From positions 49,733 through 113,732 of IMG/VR virus record IMGVR_UViG_3300035670_000059: a stretch of DNA of 64,000 nucleotides. The stretch is one strand, 5' to 3'. The position numbers were made by a program, and so were the translations under genes. Below, piece after piece: positions 1 through 8,950 of the stretch. Below the pieces are notes generated by a model. It searched no databases and was not told where the DNA came from. It worked only from the letters and a program-made list of their open reading frames with translations. Source of the DNA: a virus. The first letter of the stretch is position 1, and each line of letters starts with the position of its first letter.

Positions 1-4
1 TGCT

Positions 5-505
5 ATGGAGAAAGAATCAGACCTAGAATTTGCTGTATCTGGTGATTGGTACCAAGAACAATTAGATGATCTAGAAAACTCAATTGGTGATTTAGAAAAC
101 AAAATTCAATCTATTAACGAAAATGCAATTGGTGAAGAAGTAGAAATAACAGCTGAAGTTGAAAATGTTGAAGAAGCTGAACCAAAAGCTGAAAAGAAAG
201 TAGTTAAAAAAGAATCTTTAGATAGTGAACTAGCCGAAATCGATACTCAAGCTGGAATCGTTGCTATGGAAGCTAAATTGGACAAAATCAGCGAAATGAT
301 TTCTACTAAAATGGAACGTTTAAGCATGATTGAAGAAGATGCTAATCTAGCGGATCTAGTAGATAAAGTTAAAGTAAAAGAAATGCAAAAAGAAATCAAA
401 ATCTTAGAAAAAGCTAAAGCTAAGATGGAGAAAATGTACGAAAAAATGAATGGTAAAGCATATACCAAAGAAATGGTAGACGAATCCTCATTTGACAATG
501 AATAA
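5..505 (+). CDS. Putative prohead core (scaffold-associated) protein, possibly 5'-truncated
   Basis: A 166-residue acidic, lysine-rich protein with long heptad-like stretches (about residues 15-40 and 85-150) that suggest coiled coil. It directly precedes the prohead protease, and T4 keeps its small prohead core proteins (gp67, gp68) in this place. No sequence motif identifies it, so the role comes from position and composition only. The codon before the first ATG is in frame and open to the window edge, so the true start may lie outside. Its stop overlaps the start of the protease gene by 8 bases, which suggests translational coupling. It could instead be the tail end of a longer head protein. 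Confidence 0.5.
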   Translation: MEKESDLEFAVSGDWYQEQLDDLENSIGDLENKIQSINENAIGEEVEITAEVENVEEAEPKAEKKVVKKESLDSELAEIDTQAGIVAMEAKLDKISEMISTKMERLSMIEEDANLADLVDKVKVKEMQKEIKILEKAKAKMEKMYEKMNGKAYTKEMVDESSFDNE

Positions 506-1103
506 GCAATTACTTATAGAAACCCACCCTATTAAAATTTCTGCATCCCCACTAACTGAAAATGTTGGTGGGGTAAAGAAACCTCTAATAGTAGAAGGTA
601 TACTAGCTACAGCCGAAGTTAAAAACGGTAACGGTAGATATTATGCCCGTGATTTGTGGGATCGTGAAATGAAAAAGTACTCTGAGCTAATCAAGCAAAG
701 ACGTGCTATGGGTGAATTAGATCACCCTGAATCCCAAGTTATTAACTTAAAAAATGTATCTCATATCATCTCCGATTACTGGTGGGATGGAGATAATGTA
801 ATGGGTAAAATTGAAGTACTTAATACTCCATCTGGTCAAATTTTAGAAGCACTAATCCGTAACAACGTTACCGTAGGTGTATCTTCCCGAGGAATGGGCT
901 CATTAGAACAAAATGGTAACGTAATGGAAGTACAAGATGATTTCGAATTATTATGTTGGGATTTTGTTTCCACTCCATCCAATCCAGGCTCATATATGTC
1001 TGTATTGCGAGAAGGTAAAGAATATCCTACCACAAACTATAGTAAAGTAAATAGTATTATACACGAAATACTCTGCTCTAAAGGCAGTTGCCCAATATTT
1101 TAA
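498..1103 (+). CDS. Prohead core protease, T4 gp21-like
   Basis: A serine peptidase of the T4 prohead endopeptidase type. It would degrade the scaffold and trim capsid proteins inside the prohead during maturation. The protein shows the family's two active-site blocks: GELDHPES with the catalytic His (residue 76 from ATG 498) and VGVSSRGMG with the catalytic Ser (about residue 129-130), followed by a conserved DFVSTPSNPG stretch. Its 201 residues fit the family. An in-frame TTG lies 6 bases upstream, but ATG 498 gives the expected MNKQ start and overlaps the previous stop. The order core protein, protease, scaffold, capsid is that of T4 (67/68-21-22-23). Confidence 0.9.
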   Translation: MNKQLLIETHPIKISASPLTENVGGVKKPLIVEGILATAEVKNGNGRYYARDLWDREMKKYSELIKQRRAMGELDHPESQVINLKNVSHIISDYWWDGDNVMGKIEVLNTPSGQILEALIRNNVTVGVSSRGMGSLEQNGNVMEVQDDFELLCWDFVSTPSNPGSYMSVLREGKEYPTTNYSKVNSIIHEILCSKGSCPIF

Positions 1104-1138
1104 TACTCCCCAACGGACGCTACCGAAGGATGTGCCCC

Positions 1139-1184
1139 TCCTAGAATAGTCTTCTAGGACCGAAGCCCTCTCTGGAGGGCTTTT
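1139..1184 (+). terminator. Tandem hairpins after the protease gene, the second a terminator
   Basis: Two hairpins in a row. The first has an 8-bp perfect stem (1139-1146 with 1152-1159). The second has a 7-bp GC-rich stem (1164-1170 with 1175-1181, loop TCTG) followed by TTTT. A third, weaker hairpin (1224-1230 with 1240-1246) lies further down. The 212-base gap before the scaffold gene holds no ORF. The hairpins may limit read-through and set protease dosage against scaffold and capsid. Confidence 0.7.
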
Positions 1185-1315
1185 CGCGTTTTGAAAAATC
1201 CCAATATACGTATAATCGTAAATGTGCTATCCCCGCTATATAGCACCATATTTTTAATTTATATTATTACGTTACTATCTAATAAACGTATTTCACTAAA
1301 AAAATTTTAGGACAA

Positions 1316-2722
1316 ATGACAAACAGAGACTTGCTTAAAGAAGCAATCGCTGATGCAAAAGCTGTTAAAGAAACTGCTATTGCAAATGCAAAAGCTGCTT
1401 TAGAAGAGGCATTTACTCCACATTTGAAGTCTATGTTGGCCGCTAAATTAGAAGAAATGGATAAAGACGATGACGTTGAAGAAGCCATGAAAGCTAAGAA
1501 AGAGAAAGACATGATGGAAGAATTTGAAGTAAATGAAGTAAAGGATGAAATCGAAGAAGAATTTGATTTAAACGAAATCCTTGCGGAACTTGAAGAAGGT
1601 GAAGACAAAGACGAAATGTACGAAGCTGAAGAAGAAGAAATGGAAGCCGGAGAAGAAGGCGAAATGGAAGCTGGCGAAATGGAAGATGTAGAAATCGACC
1701 TAGAAGACATGACCGAAGATGATCTCAAATCCTTTATCGAGGATGTAATTGCCGACATGGTAGCTGCAGGTGAATTGGAAGCTGGAGAAGAAATGGAAGC
1801 CGAGATGGGCGACATGGAAGCTGAAGAGGAAATGGGCGACATGGAGGAATTAGACGAAATGGATGAAGTAAGTTGGAACGAGAAAAACAATCCTGCAAGA
1901 GGTGCTACTTTAGATAAGTTAGCCCCAACAAAAGTAGGACAATCTACTTCCGCTTATGCTGTTAACGAAGTTGAAGAATCTTTAGCAGATCCACAATTAT
2001 TAGATGTTGCAGCAGGTGTTGCAGGATTAATTGGTGGTGGTGCTGGATTAGCTTATGTAATTGATGCTTTAAAATCAGGTAAAGCTGGTAAAGCTGGAGC
2101 AGCATTAGCTAATGCGCTTGAAAAAGCAGCAGGTTCCGCCGGAGTTAACAAACCTACAGGTACAAAAATGATGGAAGAGAAAGAAGAAGTGGAAGAAGTA
2201 ACAGGAGCAAGTGGTGGATATGATCCATCTAGTGCTGCAGGTGCTGGTTTAGAAAACCTTATTGATGGTGTTAAAGCCCTTATTAAAAAAGGTGGACCAG
2301 CTGCTAAAAAGGCTTACGCTGTGTTACAACAGTTAGGTGCTGGAGCTGCTGCTGGTATGAAAGAAGGTGAAGACGAAATGAGCGAAATGGAAGAACTTAA
2401 GAAAGAACTTCAAGAAGTTAATTTGTTGAACGCTAAACTTTTATACACCAACAAAATCTTCAATTCCAAAACCCTTAACGAAAGCCAAAAACTTAGAGTA
2501 TTGAAGGCATTTGATAAGGCTACATCCGTAAAAGAAGCAAAAGTTATCTATGAAACATTAAACGAAGGAATGACATCTAAAAATGTTAAAACTTCTATGG
2601 CAAATGAAATCAAAGGTAGTGCTTCAAAAGCTACAGGGTTTATTAGCGAAAGCAAACACCCAATTGTAGAGGTTGATCCAATGGTAGCCAGATGGCAAAA
2701 ACTAGCTGGTATCAATAAATAA
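1316..2722 (+). CDS. Prohead scaffold/core protein, T4 gp22-like
   Basis: A 468-residue protein whose residues about 45-190 are extremely rich in Glu, Met and Asp. A Gly/Ala-rich middle and a helical C-terminal part follow. It would fill the prohead as the assembly core and be degraded by the gp21-like protease. Sites of the T4 protease type (Leu/Ile-X-Glu) are frequent in the acidic part. The call rests on its place between protease and capsid genes, its composition and its size; no strict motif is available. It is longer than T4 gp22 (about 270 residues). A long Ser-rich reading frame on the opposite strand is only the mirror of the Glu codons. Confidence 0.75.
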   Translation: MTNRDLLKEAIADAKAVKETAIANAKAALEEAFTPHLKSMLAAKLEEMDKDDDVEEAMKAKKEKDMMEEFEVNEVKDEIEEEFDLNEILAELEEGEDKDEMYEAEEEEMEAGEEGEMEAGEMEDVEIDLEDMTEDDLKSFIEDVIADMVAAGELEAGEEMEAEMGDMEAEEEMGDMEELDEMDEVSWNEKNNPARGATLDKLAPTKVGQSTSAYAVNEVEESLADPQLLDVAAGVAGLIGGGAGLAYVIDALKSGKAGKAGAALANALEKAAGSAGVNKPTGTKMMEEKEEVEEVTGASGGYDPSSAAGAGLENLIDGVKALIKKGGPAAKKAYAVLQQLGAGAAAGMKEGEDEMSEMEELKKELQEVNLLNAKLLYTNKIFNSKTLNESQKLRVLKAFDKATSVKEAKVIYETLNEGMTSKNVKTSMANEIKGSASKATGFISESKHPIVEVDPMVARWQKLAGINK

Positions 2723-2758
2723 TTTAAATAATAACTTAAAACAAACAATCGAAAAACA

Positions 2759-4378
2759 ATGAGCTTACAATCTCTTTTAGAAAGCGCAAACCCATACCAC
2801 TCTGTACAGAGTGATGCTGCTAGATTATCTAGCAAGTGGGAAAAAACAGGATTGCTAGAAGGTTTGGCTGGTACACATAAGAATAACATGAGTATCATCC
2901 TTGAAAACCAAGCTAAGCAATTAGTAACTGAAACATCTCAAACTGGTGGTGGTACTGCTTCAACAGGTACATTCACTGCAGGTGTAGGTGAGCAGTGGGC
3001 AGGAGTTGCTCTTCCATTGGTAAGAAAAGTATTTGGTCAAATTGCAGCGAAAGAATTCGTTTCTGTTCAACCAATGAACTTACCTTCTGGTTTAGTATTC
3101 TACCTTGATTTCCAGTACGGAACTACAAAAGCTCCATTTGCTGCTGGTGATTCTTTATATGGTGCAACTGGTGGAAACGATCCATTTGGTAACACTAACT
3201 CTGGTGGTTTCTACGGTGCTGGTAGATTCGGATATTCTATCAACAACACTGCTTCTGCAGTAACTGCTACTACTGCTTCTGCAGTATGGTCTGATATGGA
3301 CTTTGATTCTGATTATTCTGCTTCTGCAGTTGCTGGTGAATATAAGACAGTTAGTGTAGCTGTATCTGGATTACCTAATTACGATGCTGAAGGTATTAGA
3401 GCATTTGCTTTAGCTTCTGGATCTCTTTCTAATATCAATTTACCACAATTTACTAAAATTGTTGGATCTAACTTGGTATTCATCGTTTCTGGTTCTCAAG
3501 CTCCAGTTCAGTCTTCTACTGTAACTGTAACTTACCAATTACAACCACTTGATAAATTCAGAGGTGATTTTGAAGATGGAAACAATGCCTTGAACGGTAA
3601 CAACACTCCAATTTCAATCCCTGAAATCAACGTACAGATGAAATCTTCTGCTATCGTTGCTAAAACTCGTAAATTGAAGGCTGTATGGACTCCTGAATTT
3701 GCTCAGGATCTTAACGCTTACCATGCTCTTGATGCTGAAGCTGAATTGACTTCTATCCTTTCTGAGTACATTTCTTTGGAAATTGACCTTGAAATCTTGG
3801 ATATGTTGATGGATTCTGCTGCTGCTGGAACTGAAGTATGGTCTGCAGTTAACAACCAAGCTATCGTTGACAACGGAGCTAACGGAACTATCTCTAACTT
3901 AGGCTTCTATAACAGCCAAGGTCAGTGGTTCCAAACTCTTGGAACTAAAATCCAGAAGTTAAGCAACATTATTCACCAGAAAACTCTTCGTGGTGGTGCA
4001 AACTTCATGGTATTGTCTCCAGCTGTTTCTACAATCATCGAATCTATCCCTGGATTTGCAGGTGATGTTGATGGTGATGTTGAAAAGTCAACTTACGCAT
4101 TCGGAGTACAGAAAATTGGTGCTTTAGGCGGTGGTAAGATTAAGGTTTACAAAAACCCTTACATGCTTGAAAACCAAATCTTGTTAGGATTTAGAGGAAC
4201 TCAATTCCTTGAGTCTGGTGCCGTATTTGCTCCTTATATTCCATTGATCATGACTCCACTTGTGTACGATCCAGATACCTTTACTCCAAGAAAAGGTCTA
4301 TTGACTCGTTACGCTAAGAAGATGGTACGTCCTGAATTCTATGCGACTATTAAGGTTAATGGTTTGAATACTCTTTAA
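2759..4378 (+). CDS. Major capsid protein, T4 gp23-like
   Basis: This 539-residue protein forms the hexameric capsid lattice (HK97 fold in T4 gp23). Recognisable are the helical N-terminal pro-region, the block GVGEQWAGVALPLVRKVF near residue 80, and the C-terminal capsid region with FAPYIPLIMTPL and the RYAKKMVRPEFYA ending, all typical of gp23 relatives. The length matches T4 gp23 (521). A likely protease site of the Ile-X-Glu type ends at Glu49. Codon use is biased to a smaller set than in neighbours, as expected for the most abundant virion protein. A strong terminator follows. Confidence 0.95.
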   Translation: MSLQSLLESANPYHSVQSDAARLSSKWEKTGLLEGLAGTHKNNMSIILENQAKQLVTETSQTGGGTASTGTFTAGVGEQWAGVALPLVRKVFGQIAAKEFVSVQPMNLPSGLVFYLDFQYGTTKAPFAAGDSLYGATGGNDPFGNTNSGGFYGAGRFGYSINNTASAVTATTASAVWSDMDFDSDYSASAVAGEYKTVSVAVSGLPNYDAEGIRAFALASGSLSNINLPQFTKIVGSNLVFIVSGSQAPVQSSTVTVTYQLQPLDKFRGDFEDGNNALNGNNTPISIPEINVQMKSSAIVAKTRKLKAVWTPEFAQDLNAYHALDAEAELTSILSEYISLEIDLEILDMLMDSAAAGTEVWSAVNNQAIVDNGANGTISNLGFYNSQGQWFQTLGTKIQKLSNIIHQKTLRGGANFMVLSPAVSTIIESIPGFAGDVDGDVEKSTYAFGVQKIGALGGGKIKVYKNPYMLENQILLGFRGTQFLESGAVFAPYIPLIMTPLVYDPDTFTPRKGLLTRYAKKMVRPEFYATIKVNGLNTL

Positions 4379-4402
4379 TCCTAGATTAAATATTCTTTAA
4401 AG

Positions 4403-4428
4403 GAGGCGCATTTTGCGCCTCTTTTTTT
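4403..4428 (+). terminator. Rho-independent terminator after the capsid gene
   Basis: A perfect 8-bp GC-rich stem (4403-4410 with 4414-4421), a TTT loop and a run of seven T. Confidence 0.93.
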
Positions 4429-4460
4429 ATATGTATAACCGACACGAATTATTCTGGGCT

Positions 4461-5048
4461 ATGAAAATATGTAAAAGATGTAATATTGAAAAACCATTAA
4501 ACGAATTTTTTTCTCGAAAAGGTGAAAAAGACGGCAAACATAGATATTGTAAACTATGTTTAAAACATGAAAATGACAATTGGTACCAAAACACTAAACA
4601 TCAAAGAATAAACTACTATAAAACCTACCGTGAACAAAATAAAGAGTATTTTAACCAATATTCAAATATACATTATCACACCAAAAAGGAATTATACAGA
4701 GAGTGGGAAAAAAACAAATATGCCACCGATTTTGAATTTCGCATAAAACATTTAACAGCAGGACGTATCCATGCCGCTTTATCCACTTATCAATCCCTAA
4801 AAAAAGACAGAACAATAGAATACCTAGGGTGTACTATATCCGAATACTGTGATTATCTAGAATCTAAATTTGATTCTAATATGACATGGGAAAATCAGGG
4901 AGTATATTGGCATATTGACCACATCAGACCTATTGCTTCATTTGATTTAACAGATGAAGAGCAATTATACCAATGTTTCCACTACACTAATACCCAGCCA
5001 ATGGAAAAAACGGAAAATAGATTAAAAAGCGACAAATATTTAAAGTAA
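4461..5048 (+). CDS. HNH homing-type endonuclease
   Basis: A free-standing HNH nuclease of 195 residues. The N-terminus has two CxxC knuckles (CKRC and CKLC) that should bind zinc. The C-terminus has the HNH core WHIDHIRPIASF followed by an Asn-containing block (HYTNTQPM). It sits between two strong terminators directly behind the capsid gene, which is a typical place for a homing gene. Upstream TTG 4413 lies inside the capsid terminator and ATG 4431 is possible. ATG 4461 gives the start MKICKRC, which fits the other HNH genes here. It is related to the copy at 59727 (same WHxDHI block). Confidence 0.85.
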   Translation: MKICKRCNIEKPLNEFFSRKGEKDGKHRYCKLCLKHENDNWYQNTKHQRINYYKTYREQNKEYFNQYSNIHYHTKKELYREWEKNKYATDFEFRIKHLTAGRIHAALSTYQSLKKDRTIEYLGCTISEYCDYLESKFDSNMTWENQGVYWHIDHIRPIASFDLTDEEQLYQCFHYTNTQPMEKTENRLKSDKYLK

Positions 5049-5052
5049 ATTA

Positions 5053-5080
5053 AGCCCAATCCTTTGGATTGGGCTTTTTT
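5053..5080 (+). terminator. Rho-independent terminator after the HNH gene
   Basis: A perfect 10-bp stem (5053-5062 with 5066-5075), a TTT loop and a T run. Together with the capsid terminator it brackets the HNH gene. Confidence 0.93.
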
Positions 5081-5087
5081 ATTGTTA

Positions 5088-5096
5088 TATTTATAA
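5088..5096 (+). promoter_or_regulatory. TATTTATAA promoter-like motif
   Basis: Exact 9-mer, 21 bases before the phoH-like start and just behind a terminator. Confidence 0.55.
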
Positions 5097-5117
5097 CTGA
5101 ATTTTAAAGTTATCTAT

Positions 5118-5804
5118 ATGACATCAAATCATCATTCGGACGACGTGTTCGTCCAAAAGCGTAAACCAAAGAATCCAATTAAGTTTAATGTAGTTTTAAA
5201 TGCCGAACAAAAACAAGCCAAATCACTTATTTTAGAAAATCCCATTACTGTAATAAAAGGTATGGCTGGCTCTGGTAAAACGCTAGTTGCTGTCCAATGT
5301 GCTCTTGACATGTTTTTCAATAAACAGGTGGAAAAAATAGTCATATCACGGCCCACTGTATCCAAAGAAGATATCGGGTTTTTACCGGGCGATATACGTG
5401 AAAAAATGGATCCTTGGTTGGCCCCAATATACCACAATCTATATATGTTATACTCTAAAGAAAAAGTAGATAAACATTTAGAAAATGGAGATATTGAAAT
5501 TGTACCATTTGCTTTTATGCGAGGTAGAACATTTGTAAACTCGTTCGTAATTGTAGATGAGGCCCAAAACGTAACACATCCTCAAATGGAAACTGTTATA
5601 GGACGTTTAGGAAAAAATTCTAAAATGGTAATATGTGGCGATATAGCCCAAATAGATTTAAAGAATAAAAAAGAATCTGGATTTACCTTCCTATATAGAT
5701 TGGAAGAAAATGTTAAAGGATTTAAAACAATTTCTCTAGAAACAAACCACAGACACGAAATAGTTGCCCCTATATTAGAGGTATACAAGCTTTTTAGGGA
5801 CTAA
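5118..5804 (+). CDS. phoH: PhoH-like P-loop ATPase
   Basis: A 228-residue ATPase of the PhoH family, common in T4-like phages; its exact role is unsettled (RNA or phosphate-stress link). Seen in the sequence: Walker A GMAGSGKT (residues 48-55), the ISRPTV block, Walker B FVIVDEAQN (about 143-151) and the motif GDIAQID. The protein consists almost only of the ATPase domain. It has its own terminator upstream and a TATTTATAA motif. It separates the head genes from the neck genes, so it may be an insertion in an otherwise T4-like order. Confidence 0.93.
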   Translation: MTSNHHSDDVFVQKRKPKNPIKFNVVLNAEQKQAKSLILENPITVIKGMAGSGKTLVAVQCALDMFFNKQVEKIVISRPTVSKEDIGFLPGDIREKMDPWLAPIYHNLYMLYSKEKVDKHLENGDIEIVPFAFMRGRTFVNSFVIVDEAQNVTHPQMETVIGRLGKNSKMVICGDIAQIDLKNKKESGFTFLYRLEENVKGFKTISLETNHRHEIVAPILEVYKLFRD

Positions 5805-5815
5805 CATTTCTTCAA

Positions 5816-5824
5816 TATTTATAA
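5816..5824 (+). promoter_or_regulatory. TATTTATAA promoter-like motif
   Basis: Exact 9-mer, only 7 bases before the ATG at 5832. If it is a -10 element, the mRNA would be almost leaderless. Confidence 0.5.
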
Positions 5825-5831
5825 TAAAAAG

Positions 5832-6260
5832 ATGGCAACCTTAAAACTTTTTATAAACGAACAAATTAGCTTAGACGGAGATGATAGAAGCACTCTTCAA
5901 TCTATTGACATATCAGATATAAACTATCTAGATCATAGAACTATGCTTCTTCCTGCTGGTGTTAAAACCACTATATTTAACTTTGATACCGAAGTAACAT
6001 CCGGTACTTTTAAGGAAGATAAGCTAAAATATGCTCGTGTAACAAACCATTCTACTAGCATTCCAGTTAATATAGAGGTATCTTCCTCTACACAAGCATT
6101 TAACTTTAGGATGGAACCACAACAATCTTTCTATCTTCCAAGTTCACAGGTAACAGGAAGCTTAGTAGGTTTTTCATACGATTATATTTCTTCTATAAAC
6201 TTAAGACCATCTGGAAGTGGTAATACTGCTAAAGTAGAATTTTTTGTAGCAACATCTTAA
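5832..6260 (+). CDS. Hypothetical beta-rich virion protein
   Basis: 142 residues, no family recognised. The sequence alternates short hydrophobic strands with Ser/Thr/Gly turns, and has no signal peptide or membrane segment. It is the first gene of the neck block and ends 10 bases before the gp13-like gene. A small head-decoration or connector-associated protein would fit, but this is inference from position. Confidence 0.6.
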   Translation: MATLKLFINEQISLDGDDRSTLQSIDISDINYLDHRTMLLPAGVKTTIFNFDTEVTSGTFKEDKLKYARVTNHSTSIPVNIEVSSSTQAFNFRMEPQQSFYLPSSQVTGSLVGFSYDYISSINLRPSGSGNTAKVEFFVATS

Positions 6261-6270
6261 TTAAAATAAT

Positions 6271-7416
6271 ATGAATATTCCTATATGGTCAGGTACTAGT
6301 ACTTTCTCTCCAGGTGAAACCCCATTCGGGTTTTATGACTATGATGCGGATTTCCAAAGAGATGCAGATAAAGTAGCAAATTTTTGTGCTAGACGATTAG
6401 GCTATCCTTTAGTAGATGTTGAATTACAAGATATTAGCTTTTATGCCGCATTCGAAGAAGCAATTACTACATACGGAAATGAACTATATTCTTATCAGAT
6501 TAGAGACAATCAATTAGATCTAATTGGTATAAATACTTCTACTCCATTAAACAATTCTATAGTTACCCCTAACTTTAGTTCCATAATTCGTTTATCACAA
6601 CAGTACGGATCTGAAGCAGGTACAGGTGGTAACATTACCTATTATAAAGGATCTATTCCTTTAACTGCTTCTATACAGGATTACGATCTAAAACAGTGGG
6701 CAGAAGACCAAGGTATAACTGGTGGTATTGAAATTAAACGAGTATTTTATGAGGCTCCACCTGCGGTAGTAAGATATTTTGACCCATACGCTGGTACAGG
6801 ATATGGATATCAAGCATTATTTGATAGTTTTGGATTTGGATCGTTTTCTCCTGCCATCAACTTTTTGATGATGCCCCTAAACTATGATCTGCAAACATTA
6901 CAAGCCATTGAGTTAAATGATATGGTTCGTAGATCTAATTATAGTTTTGAGATGAAAAACAATGTGTTAAGAATATTTCCTATCCCCAATAACTCGGATG
7001 CTAAAATGTTCTTTGAATACATTAAAGATAGTGAGCGAATAAGCGATTCGGTTGCTGCCCCTAATACTGAAGCAGCTAATAATGTATCTAATATACCTTA
7101 TGCTAACCCCACCTATGCCTTAATTAATAGTGTAGGCCGCCAGTGGATATTTGAGTATACTTTAGCTCTTGCTAAAGAAATATTAGGTTTAGTTAGAGGA
7201 AAATACACTAATATACCTATCCCTGGCTCTGAGGTAACATTAAATCAACAAGATTTATTAACACAAGCCGCAACCGATAAACTAAGATTAATTGAAAAAT
7301 TAAGAGAATATTTTGATCAAACTTCTCGTCAAGCTTCTTTGGAACGCAGAGCAGCCGAAGCAGGATTTAGAAAAAATGAATTAGCCGAAGTGCCATTTAC
7401 CATTTATATAGGATAA
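6271..7416 (+). CDS. Neck protein, T4 gp13-like
   Basis: 381 residues. It would form part of the neck that closes the filled head and accepts the tail. The block FYAAFEEAITTYGNELY near residue 67 and the helical C-terminal part (KLREYFDQTSRQASLERR) are typical of the gp13-like connector proteins of T4-related phages. It is followed at once by gp14- and gp15-like genes in the T4 order 13-14-15. It is longer than T4 gp13 (309). Confidence 0.65.
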   Translation: MNIPIWSGTSTFSPGETPFGFYDYDADFQRDADKVANFCARRLGYPLVDVELQDISFYAAFEEAITTYGNELYSYQIRDNQLDLIGINTSTPLNNSIVTPNFSSIIRLSQQYGSEAGTGGNITYYKGSIPLTASIQDYDLKQWAEDQGITGGIEIKRVFYEAPPAVVRYFDPYAGTGYGYQALFDSFGFGSFSPAINFLMMPLNYDLQTLQAIELNDMVRRSNYSFEMKNNVLRIFPIPNNSDAKMFFEYIKDSERISDSVAAPNTEAANNVSNIPYANPTYALINSVGRQWIFEYTLALAKEILGLVRGKYTNIPIPGSEVTLNQQDLLTQAATDKLRLIEKLREYFDQTSRQASLERRAAEAGFRKNELAEVPFTIYIG

Positions 7417-7417
7417 T

Positions 7418-7936
7418 ATGTGTGCAATGTTTGGAGGCTTACGAGATGTAAGCTTAATTAGAAAGATGAATCGTGAGCTGTTAGGTAATATAATTACCCA
7501 ACAAGCTGCTTTCTACAAATACAAATTGCAGGAAACTAAAGTAAATTTATATGGTGAGGCAGCAGGTGTAAAATATTACGATGGTCCATTTCTATTTAAC
7601 TGTTTAATAACTAGAGTAGACCAGCAATACCCAGTAAGTGATATGGGTGTAGAATACCAACAAGGTATGTCATTTGCTTTTTTTAGAGATGATTTAGTAG
7701 ATGCTAATGTAGTACCTGAAGTAGGAGATATTATATTATATCAAGATAGCTACCATGGAGTACAATCTACAATAATTAACCAATACTTTGTAGGCAAAAA
7801 CCCAGATTATCCAAATAATCAAAACCCATTAAACCCCGGATTAGAAGAATTTGGCTCAAGTATATCTATAATATGCGATACTTTCTATATTCCAGCAGAT
7901 AAGGTTGCAATTTCTCCATATAAAGAACGCATGTAA
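7418..7936 (+). CDS. Neck protein, T4 gp14-like
   Basis: 172 residues. It carries the pattern seen in gp14 relatives: LYGEAAGVKYY near residue 47, FAFFRDDLVD near 87, and VVPEVGDIILYQDSYHGV near 98, a turn typical of head-tail joining proteins. It is shorter than T4 gp14 (256). ATG 7418 follows the previous stop by one base; an in-frame ATG at 7427 is possible. It shares one base with the next gene, so the three neck genes form one coupled unit. Confidence 0.65.
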   Translation: MCAMFGGLRDVSLIRKMNRELLGNIITQQAAFYKYKLQETKVNLYGEAAGVKYYDGPFLFNCLITRVDQQYPVSDMGVEYQQGMSFAFFRDDLVDANVVPEVGDIILYQDSYHGVQSTIINQYFVGKNPDYPNNQNPLNPGLEEFGSSISIICDTFYIPADKVAISPYKERM

Positions 7937-8949
7937 TGGCTCGACCAAGAAAACCTGTACCCAAATCGCAACGAGAGATTAGTGAAAATCTCCAAAAAGC
8001 AACCGATCCGGTTAGAGGTAATCCTAATGCTAAAGTCAATCCAAACGAAAATGAAACCGGTATAGAGTTTAATCGTTCTACAAAACTAAGTTTTAAAGAC
8101 GATACTACAAAGCCATTTTCTATTGGTATACAAGATTTAGATGAAGCGGTATTTTACTATTTTAAAAATGTAATAAAACCATTTGTATATCAAAATGGTG
8201 AAAGAATTGAAGTACCAGTTATATATGGTTCTCCCGAAAGTTGGAAATCATTCCAAAAGGATGGATACTATAGAGATAAAAATGGGGCAATAATGCTCCC
8301 ATTAATAGCAGTAAAACGAGATTCTATATCTAAAGATAGGACTGTAGCAAACAAATTAGATTCAAACCAACCTAATCTATACGCTACATTCCAGAAGTCA
8401 TTCAACCCTAAAAACTTCTATAGCAATTTTGCTGCTTTAAACAATAGAATTCCGGTTAAAACATTTCATGCCGTAACTGTTCCCGATTACGTTACCTTAG
8501 AATACAGCTGCATTGTGCAAACATATTACATGGAACAATTAAATAAAGTAATTGAAGCCATTGAATATGCTTCGGATGCATATTGGGGTGATCCTGAACG
8601 CTTTAAATTTAGAGCATTTATAGACCAATTTACTACAGCTACTGAGCTATCAGCAGGTCAAGATAGACTAGTAAAAGGAACATTTACTATTCGTTTACGT
8701 GGCTATATTATACCTGACACATTGCAAAAGGATTTGAATTCTATCAAGAAGGTAAACTCCAAATCCAAAATTATTATACAAGTAGAAACAGTAACTAACT
8801 CCGATATATTTGATCCAAACATCAGAAAACTAAGTGATGGTAGAACTAGAAAAGATAGAGATACCGATGGTAGAATCAACAGTGTTGGAGACGTAACACC
8901 AGGAAGAGAAACACAATCACCCGATCCCGGATCAGAATTAAGATCATAA
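7936..8949 (+). CDS. Tail completion / sheath terminator protein, T4 gp15-like
   Basis: 337 residues, probably the protein that caps the tail and joins it to the neck. The PVIYGSPESW block (about residue 94) followed by LPLIAVKR matches the pattern of gp15 proteins (PVxYGxP then a beta strand). A second conserved-looking stretch is LEYSCIVQTYYMEQLNKVIEAI. The N-terminal 60 and C-terminal 50 residues are polar and probably disordered. Position after gp14 supports the call. It is longer than T4 gp15 (272), mainly because of the two tails. Confidence 0.6.
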   Translation: MARPRKPVPKSQREISENLQKATDPVRGNPNAKVNPNENETGIEFNRSTKLSFKDDTTKPFSIGIQDLDEAVFYYFKNVIKPFVYQNGERIEVPVIYGSPESWKSFQKDGYYRDKNGAIMLPLIAVKRDSISKDRTVANKLDSNQPNLYATFQKSFNPKNFYSNFAALNNRIPVKTFHAVTVPDYVTLEYSCIVQTYYMEQLNKVIEAIEYASDAYWGDPERFKFRAFIDQFTTATELSAGQDRLVKGTFTIRLRGYIIPDTLQKDLNSIKKVNSKSKIIIQVETVTNSDIFDPNIRKLSDGRTRKDRDTDGRINSVGDVTPGRETQSPDPGSELRS

Positions 8950-8950
8950 G

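Noticed and set aside
1279-1890. 203-codon Ser-rich ORF on the minus strand
   Set aside because: It is the mirror of Glu/Met codons of the scaffold gene, has extreme Ser bias and no own signals.
4413-4460. Upstream start (TTG 4413) for the HNH gene
   Set aside because: It lies inside the loop and stem of the capsid terminator; later ATG codons give starts like those of related HNH proteins.
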